Of a DNA stretch of 64,000 nt, positions 54,001 through 63,000 are shown piece by piece (within the stretch, counting starts at the first letter, position 1; each line of letters opens with the position of its first letter). The DNA comes from Aselliscus stoliczkanus (lineage: Eukaryota > Chordata > Mammalia > Chiroptera > Hipposideridae), in NCBI GenBank assembly GCA_033961575.1, contig CM066727.1:84938501-85002500 (forward strand), read 5' to 3'. A program made the translations under genes and the position numbers. The notes under the pieces were generated by a model that saw only the letters and a program-made list of their open reading frames with translations, made no database searches and had not been told where the DNA came from.

Positions 54001-57000
54001 AAGTACATACAAGTAAATTAAATTAAAAAAAAATCTTTTATAAAGTAAGATTCTAATAAAGAAAAAGAAAGAACGATGCAAAGTCTTCCTTCAAGGAAAC
54101 AAAACTCACATACGTAAATTATGTTAGCATATAAAGAAAAGCCAAAGATAAAACGGTATAAGTATTCAAAGTGTGATGTGGTCATAAAAAGTGGAAAATT
54201 TGGGGAGGACTTCAAGTTAAGTAAACTTTTAGTGATTGAAGGAACACAAGGATTTAGATCATTTCTGTTGGGCTTTTCATAGTTCTTCAACTTAATTTGA
54301 AATGACTTTAAATTAAAATGAGAAAATTTAGTCAACATAAAGTGTTTCATACAAAAAACAAATGAAATAGACTTAATCATAGAAATCTCAAATAAGGCAA
54401 ATGTTACTGGTTTTCAAATGTTTTATTTGTATACAATTATTTTGTAGGGTATAAGTGTTTTTCCCAAAGTCTTAAGATAAAGGCCAATATATCAGACACA
54501 GCTAGGTTAGGATGGAAGAGGAATTACAGGGCCCAGGACATATCCTGTGTAGCATGGCCTTCCTCCCCTAACTTCTAGATGACTTCTAGGTCTCCTTCAG
54601 GGAACCCCTGAGTCTTTAAAACCTAATTAAAAAAAGACCTTGGAATTGACAATTATTGTATTTTTATGATAAATAACTTGTATTTGATGATTTGGAAGTA
54701 CAAGGATTTTTTTAAGTTTCAAAAGCTCTCAATTTGGGCCGGCCGAGTGGCGTGGTGGTTAAGCGCTGGCTGGGGAAGCCAGCGGCCCCGGTTGGGGTCC
54801 CACATATGAGGGCCAGTGACACCACCCTCAAAAAAAAAAAAAAAAAAAAAAAGCTCTCAATTCATAGAAAATAAATATACAACATTAATCATTTATTCAG
54901 TAGGCAAATATATACTGAATGTCTTCTATCTGCCAGATACTGTGTTATACACATTTGGTTAAATAACTGTACACCTATAATATTAAAAATGAGAAAACCA
55001 TAAATCTGTACAATAAATATCTAAACATATTTCAGATCTCTGTGATAATACAATGGAGCAAAGAAGTTGAGAGGAAGGGGGTGTGAAGTGGTTTAGAGAA
55101 AAGTAGTTAAGAACAACAAAAGGAGTAATAAAGAAAATGAAACACAGGGACAAGGAGAAAAAAAGGCAATTGCTGGCATCTTTATGAAGACGTAAGTGGG
55201 GATCTCCACTACACATCATCTCCACCAGATGACCGTGAGCCCACCAGAAGCAAGATCATGCCTCCTTTCTCCCAGGCTTCCACACGGCTATTTCCCTGCT
55301 TGTCCTCCTATTTCCAACTATATCATTTAGTTTCCTTTGCTTACTCTTTTCCTCTGACTCTGTAGAAAGGGATATTCTCTGAATTTCAAACCTTGGTTAT
55401 TTTCTCTATACTTTCTCAATTAATGGATCCCTTTTTAATACTTCAACTAACAATGCCATGCTGATTATCCTCAAGCCATTATCTTCCACCCTGTACTGTG
55501 GCCCACAAGACATCTCTTCCAGATATGCACTGTTATAATACTTCACGTCTTCAAAACTCCATCTACCTTTTCCGCTCTATCCCAACTTTCCCAGAACCAT
55601 AAAGTAAAAATGTCACTCTATTATAATCTGGGTCCGAAACTTTTTGCATTATCTTAGATATTGAATCTGTCACAATTCTTGTTGACTTTTTCACTTTTTT
55701 TTATTTTAATTAATTTATTTTTTAAAATGTTAATTAGCTTCAGGTGTACAACACAGTGTAATAGTTATACTTTTTACCCCTCAAAGTGACAACCCCCCTC
55801 CCTCAATTGACTTTTTCACTTTTTAAAAGTGCGTATTTTCTTTTCCATTTCCAGTGTCTTGACCTCAGGCCTGGGTACCATCTCTGACCCATTACACTGC
55901 ACTAACTTCTTCACATGGGATTAAATCTCTTCATTTTCTTTCTTAACTATGCTACAATCAATTAAAACTCCTTAATCCACTGATATAGGCCAGGCATTAA
56001 CCATTCCCAGCACTACTAATGATTCCTACTATTTGATTCCATCCTACTTCTAAAACTAGCTTATACAATTCAATAGCTTAAGTCTTCATTTAGCCTGACC
56101 AATATTCTCATCATGCCTCTAACATGCCATGCTTATTCATAATTCAAGGTTTGTGGCCATGCTCCTTCTTACCAATTAAATAATGTTTGTTTTCATCTAT
56201 CTAACCAAAATTCTAACTCTTTTTAAAGTTAACTTCAAATTATATTTTTTGTATGAGATCTTCCCAACCTTTTGTATATATATAAACCTCTAATATCCCT
56301 GCACTTTAATAGCATTTAATATGCTTCGTGTCTGTACTGGTTATTTTGGCTTATAATCAGATATACTGCCATGCAGCTACTTTGTATTGTTAATGCTTCT
56401 CCTAGCCCTCCCCAAAGGGACCTATGGCCTTTACCCAGGGTAACTGTGCACTGGAGAAAAATAAATAAATAATTATTTCAGAGACTACTATAAACTGGTT
56501 CTGAACTGACACTAATTCCAGAAGGCCCAAAACGTCACAGTTGTCTACCAGTTAGAGCAGGGGCTTATGAAGATTGAGCAATTAATGGAGTTTTAGCTCA
56601 AGTTCACCTCACAGTGGGTCCAGTGAGTCCGCAAACCTAGTCTGTGGTATTTCCTCAGTTCTGGAAAGCATAATTGGAATAAATATACTCAGCTACCAGC
56701 AGAAAAATAGTTGATTGTTTCACCAATAAAACATACATTCTATAAAGAGATCTTGCTTGTGTATTATATTATTTCTAAATAAAGAAAACAAAATTTTTGA
56801 AGATAGTTGCATATTTCCAATTATTTGACATATCTACATCTCCTCGTAATCACTTTACAAATCAGATTAAAGCCTAAGGCTGGATATTAACATCTGAGCT
56901 AAAGATTTTCTACTGAATTCAAAAGTGGTCCAAAATCATCTTTGGTTCATTCTGCTTCTTTGATGATTTTTTCTATTTCCTTCCAAGGGTTCAAATACTC

Positions 57001-60000
57001 TTTAGTTATGTCTTCTTATTAATAGCCCGATAGCTATTTGGTTATGTTTGCTTATTAATAGCCTTTTAGTTAGAGAATTGCAGCAAATAGTATACCTTAA
57101 AATTAGATATCTCACCTTATGTCAACATGTTGAGGATTTTCTTTTTGACAGTGAGGACAGAAGTATGTCATTCTGTTATTCTCCCCTAAGCGACACATGG
57201 TTATTTTGCAGCAGCACTGACCACAATTCAGACGCTTGTAAACCTTATAGTGTTTAGAGACAGTAGATCCTGCTTTCTGGCACTAAAAACAAACAAGCAA
57301 CATCATAATGTTATCTACAAAACAGTGTGTCTAAGGAGACAAAGATAAATTCTTGAAAGTTATTTCTGAAAATAATTTTTTAAAAATGTACTCTGGGTGG
57401 TAAACACACAATGTATATAGGGGATGTATTATAGAAATGTACACTTGAAACCTACATGATTTTACTAACCAATGACACCCCAATAAATTTAATAAAAATG
57501 TAAAATAAATTACACGTTTGAACATGTCCATATAATCTTTCATCTGATAAAAAGTTATTGACAAGATTCAGCAATATCTGTCAAATAAGGTATGTATAAA
57601 ATAATTTAGCCATTATTTTATAATTTTTTGGGACTCAAAATTGTTCTTTGTATAGCTTTACCCTGTTATCTAAATGGGATATAAGAGTTCCATAATTTAA
57701 AATATTGTTCATGCTTTTAAGTTTCTTTAAATTAAACATAATTATGTAGTTAAAACACAAAGTCTAGATTAGGTTTAAATTTGATTGTTTTTAGAACATT
57801 GAGACTGTTCACTCTGTTTTAACAGCCAAAAAATTTATGTCTAAGAAGAAAATTTCACACGATCATCTTCTTTGTTGGCCTGACAAATGAGAGATTTTAG
57901 TTTTTAATCTTACAAATTCACTAAAAGAAAAAATAAAAATTCAAATGCCATCCAAGCAAAGAAAATGTTCAATTTTGGTAGAAGTTCTATTTAAAAGACA
58001 TTTGGTATTCTCTATCACAGCTTTATTCTGCGCACATATATTTAAAGATCCTAAAAGTGAATATTTTGAGTTTATGTCACCAGTGTGAAAATTTTAAATA
58101 TGGCTCACCATATATAAGCTGAAAACTACACAAACAGCTTACATTACTTTAAGCAAAGTATTGTAATACACAATTTAATCTGGATAGAAAATGGGTAGCT
58201 TACTCTAATCACATTTCCCTGGGAGAATAAATGAGTATATATAATACTAAAATAGTAACTCAAGGGAGATATGTAAAGCAAGAGGTTCATCAACACTTTA
58301 GACCAATTAGTAAGGAATCCTACAATACCTGCCTTTTTGAACATAGTAAACATAAAAATTTGAATACAAAAAATGGACTGTAGAGGAAAAAATATTGGTG
58401 ATACTTTGTTTAACAGATAAAATGTGTTTATTGAACTCTATACATGCATATATATAACTTTCAAAATTTACAGTTTAGTACTTATTTCATTTTCAAAACA
58501 GTCTTTGTGGTAGAGAAATATTGATTGTTATCCCATTTTACAGATGAAGAAACTAAACGTAAAATCATCTAAATAATCTAAATCACAAGGATAGTGGCAA
58601 AATCTGATTGAACTGAAGTCTATGTAAATTATTGAGTCTATTTCTGGGCGCTTTCTATATTTTACTTTTATATGTTCAAAAATGGAACAAGAATTTAAGT
58701 CAAATGCTAACATAGTTGTTCCTCAACTGATTTTTAAAGATAATTTAATATAATTATAGTTAGACAAGTTTGAACGAACCTATAACCTAAAACTTCCAAG
58801 ATTTTAATTAGGTCCATAACACATCACTCTCCCTTATTGTACCTCTATATTCTTACCACTAGATGGCTATAAACAGCTTTAACATTTTCTGTATAATCGA
58901 AAGAGAAAGAATTGACAGTTTACATAATTGAAAAATTTTTGCTTACCATGTAAAAGAGAATGCTGAAATCACGTATCATTTTCACAAGGTGATGGGTCTG
59001 TTCATCTGTTAACTGGCAAACCTTAAAATAAAAAAAAACAACTGAGGATAATTTCATAATTCGTTTATTACTGTAGAAAAAGAATACCACTTGCCAGTTC
59101 TAAGAGAACTGTAAATAGATTTAAAATATATCTTCTAGGACTCTATCATATATCTATTTAGTGTCATTAACAGTGGCTTTATTTTTAAGTGATAGTATTA
59201 TAAATGAAAACTTCTATTTATAAATTTTAATTCTGAATTCAAATATTCATTGACTATCTCTTCTGTATCAGGTATCCTTAAAAGTCCAGCACTGACTGTC
59301 AGCCACCTTCAAAAGCCTTACTGGGTTTGGAAAAAAAAAAAAAAAAAAAAGAGGGAAGAAAAGGAGGGAATAATAGGAACAGAAGTAGATGACAATCAAG
59401 GTCACTATTAAGCTTTAAAAAGATATGAAATACATGCATTAATATCAAAGTACTTGTTAGCACATGGAAGAACTCTTAAACAGATCTTACTGAAGAATTT
59501 TTTGTGTGACACTGCCTGGCATAAATCTAATAGTTACCCTTGCAGAATTAATGATCATTTGGCACATGTGATTTCAATAGTAATTTCAGAAGAAATTCTG
59601 TCTGATGACTTACCCTTTTGGTATATATATAAATATATCTATATACAGTGGAAACTAATTTATCAATGACTATAAAATCTAAAGTCATCTAATCAACACA
59701 ATCATTCTAAAAGTATTATTAGATATTTTTCAATTATTTAAAGTTTAAAACTTACGTACTTCTAAAACTCATATATTTTTTACCATATTCCGTCACCCCT
59801 TGAAATGTTAAACTACTTTTTCAGTGATTGTACATGTGCTTTAGGGGGCTAATAGCTAAGCTTCAGAAATGTCATTAAGTTTTTAAACCCTAAGCCATTC
59901 AGGGCAAAGGGTCTTTTACTAGATGAATGGATGGCTGAATATACAGATAAAAAGTAAATTATCAGTTTATCATTGATGATAATGACACTCTAGGGAACAA

Positions 60001-63000
60001 TACTCTGGGTTCTTTTTCTTTTTCAAAAATATTTTCCACAGATGTCTAGGTGATTTTAAAAAGATTATTGTTGGGCCGGCAGAGTGGCATGTTGGTTAAG
60101 AGCTGGCTTGGGACTACAGCTCTGAGTGGCAGGGCCCCAGTTAGGATCCCACAGAGACACTGCCCTCTATAGCTAAGATGATGGACAAGAGCTCCATCTG
60201 GAGCTGGGCTGCTGTGAGTCAGCAGGCGATGGCATAGCTGCAGCCCCTGCCGCAGTGGGCTGCTGTAAGCTACAGTGAGGGGCCGGCAGCCAGCGTGAGA
60301 GACTGGCAGCTGGTGTAAGCTGCCAAGAGCTGCTGTGAGTGGCCGTCCAGAGGCCAGCGACTGATCTGCCTCACCCAGGAAGAGCACAATGATGATACCA
60401 ACATGGGCCCGTGAAGTGACGTCCTCCACAACTAGACTGAAGAACAAAAGGACAGCAACTTGTCTGTTCCCCTCCTCAAATTCCCCAATAAAATCTTTAA
60501 AAAATAAAAAAAAAAATAAAAAGCTTAGTATTTATTTTAAAAATAAATAAAATTCTGTTTCATTTTTCTCATATTATAAAAATTTGACTAACTTGTTCCA
60601 TGTGTCAAAAGGCAGAACCTGATCTAGAACTATCATTAACTATTCCTTTTAAAACTTATTTCCTACTGATTTGGATTTTACAGACATTATCTAGGAAATA
60701 ATTACACAAAATAAAAAGGTATCTTTGGAATAATGTAAAAATGACTTAATTAATAGAAACTATTTGGGTCTACATAAAAGCCCTAATGTAGATTTCTTCC
60801 CTGGAAAATAAAATATGCATATAAATGTATGTATCCATCTACCTGGTTTAAGTTCTAATTTCTTTGACCTTCTCACAACTTTGGCCTGTTAATCATTACT
60901 CTCTTTTCTACAATTTTAACCTCTCCCTCCTCTCTACCAGTTTTTTGTTTTGTTTTGTTTTTTGGTCAACATATGTATCAATTCACGTCTCTTCAGTTGA
61001 AGAACAAGAAAAAAACAACAAAACTCAGTCCTTGTCCTGACATCTTCCTCTAGAAGTCTAGTATTTTCCATTCACTCCAATCTAAGCTACTCTAACAAGT
61101 ACCCCAAATCTTGTTTCCAGTTCCTCATTAATCACTTATTCCTTAGTCCCTGCTACCTGACTTCCATTCTTATTCCAGTGAAACTGTATTTCCTAATGTC
61201 GCAAATAGCTATAAACAGGAATTATGAGTGTGTGTTGAGTATGAATTTAATGTGCCAGACACAAAAAGAAACTTGTGAGCTTAGTGCATTCCTACATTCA
61301 ACAAATATTTCTTTAATGCTGCCCTGTGCCAGACACTGTATTCTAGATGTTTGAATCTTCAGTGAACAAAACAGACACCTTCCTCTTAAGAGACTGCATT
61401 CTAGCAAAGGAGACAGATTTTATACAATAAATATAACAAATAAAGATTAGATGATGTTTGAAAGTGATCAGTGATATGGAGAAAATAAATAGCAAAGCAA
61501 GTTATGGAAGATTGGGAGTATGAGGTGGGAGGAGGGGATGCACACAGCAATTTTAAAATGTGTAGTCTGGGGCTGGCTGAGTGGCACATTGGTTGGGAGC
61601 TCGCTTGGGACACCAGTGGCCCCGGTTCGGATCCCACATGTGAGGGCCAGTGACACTATCCTCAAAAAAAAAAAAAAAAAAAAAGTGTGGTCTGGGTTGG
61701 CCTCCTTGAGAAGCTGGCATGAGCAAAGACCGCTGAGGTCAGCTTACGGGTAATGTGTTACTACAATACAGATTTAAGTGCTCCATTTTGGTCCCTTAAC
61801 AGTATTTAAAAATATAGTTATCATTTGAAAAATATTCATAACTTACTTTAACTGCTGGGTGGAGACCACTGTCAAAAAGAGCTTCATTTTTGATGATGTT
61901 GCCCACGCCAGGCAGCACTCTCTGATCCATTAACACATCACAGAGCATCCGTCCTGTCTGCCTTTTTACTTCCTTTTCCGCCTGTGAGAAACTAAATTTA
62001 GGTGAACATACATCTAATTCTTCCATCATTCTTATTCTCTGTTGGCTTTCTGTTGAGTTTCTACAGAAAGAAATAGAAAACACATTAATCAGAGGTCTGG
62101 TTATAACTTCACAAAGTGTCATTTAAAATGAGTTTTGATAAAAACTATAAACACTTCATGCTAATCAGGGTATAAGAGTTATAGAGCCAAGGAAAACCCT
62201 AACAAACTATATTACTTGAAGGCTCTTTTAAAATAGGTTTCATCAGGCTGGCTAAGTGGCTCAGTTGGTTAAGAGTTGGCTTAAGAGCGCGAGCTCTTAG
62301 CAACAGGGGTGCTGGTTTGATTCCCACATGGGCCCGTGATGCTGCACCAGAGCTGAGTTGTTGCTGAGCTGCCACAGGTGGCAGGATGGCTCAACTGGTG
62401 TAACAACAAGATTGCCTGTTTGATGATGGGCTACGCCCTCCCGCAACTAAGATTGAACGTGACACCATGAACTGAGCTGCAACTGGGATGGCTCAGTGGA
62501 TACAGCATGAACTCAGCACCTTGAGCTTAGAGGTCAGGAGCTGCAACAGGAAGCCAGATGGTGACTGGCACCCTCCACAATGAAGACTGAAGAACAACTT
62601 GGCTGGTCCCCTCCCCCAATTCCCCAACACTGTTCACCTTCCCCAATTCCCCAATAAATAAAAAAATAAATAAATAAAAAAATAAAATAAAATAGGTTTT
62701 ATCAATTATAAACCATTTTTTAAAAATTTCATTTATTTATTTCCATGTGACATCCCAAACCAAATGCAGATCCAACTCTTAGAGTTTTATAGCTGAAGGA
62801 CTTAATTTTATTTTATCTTATCTTATCTTATTTAATTTTATTTTTTTTACCTGAATTCTACTGATGAGTCAAAGAAACAAATCAAATCTTTGGTGAGCTG
62901 CACTTCCAACACAGGAGAAACTCCATTTTTACTTTTATGCTCAGGTGGATTAATCATGATGGAACCTTTCATTCCAAAATGAATCCTGAAACAAAATCAA

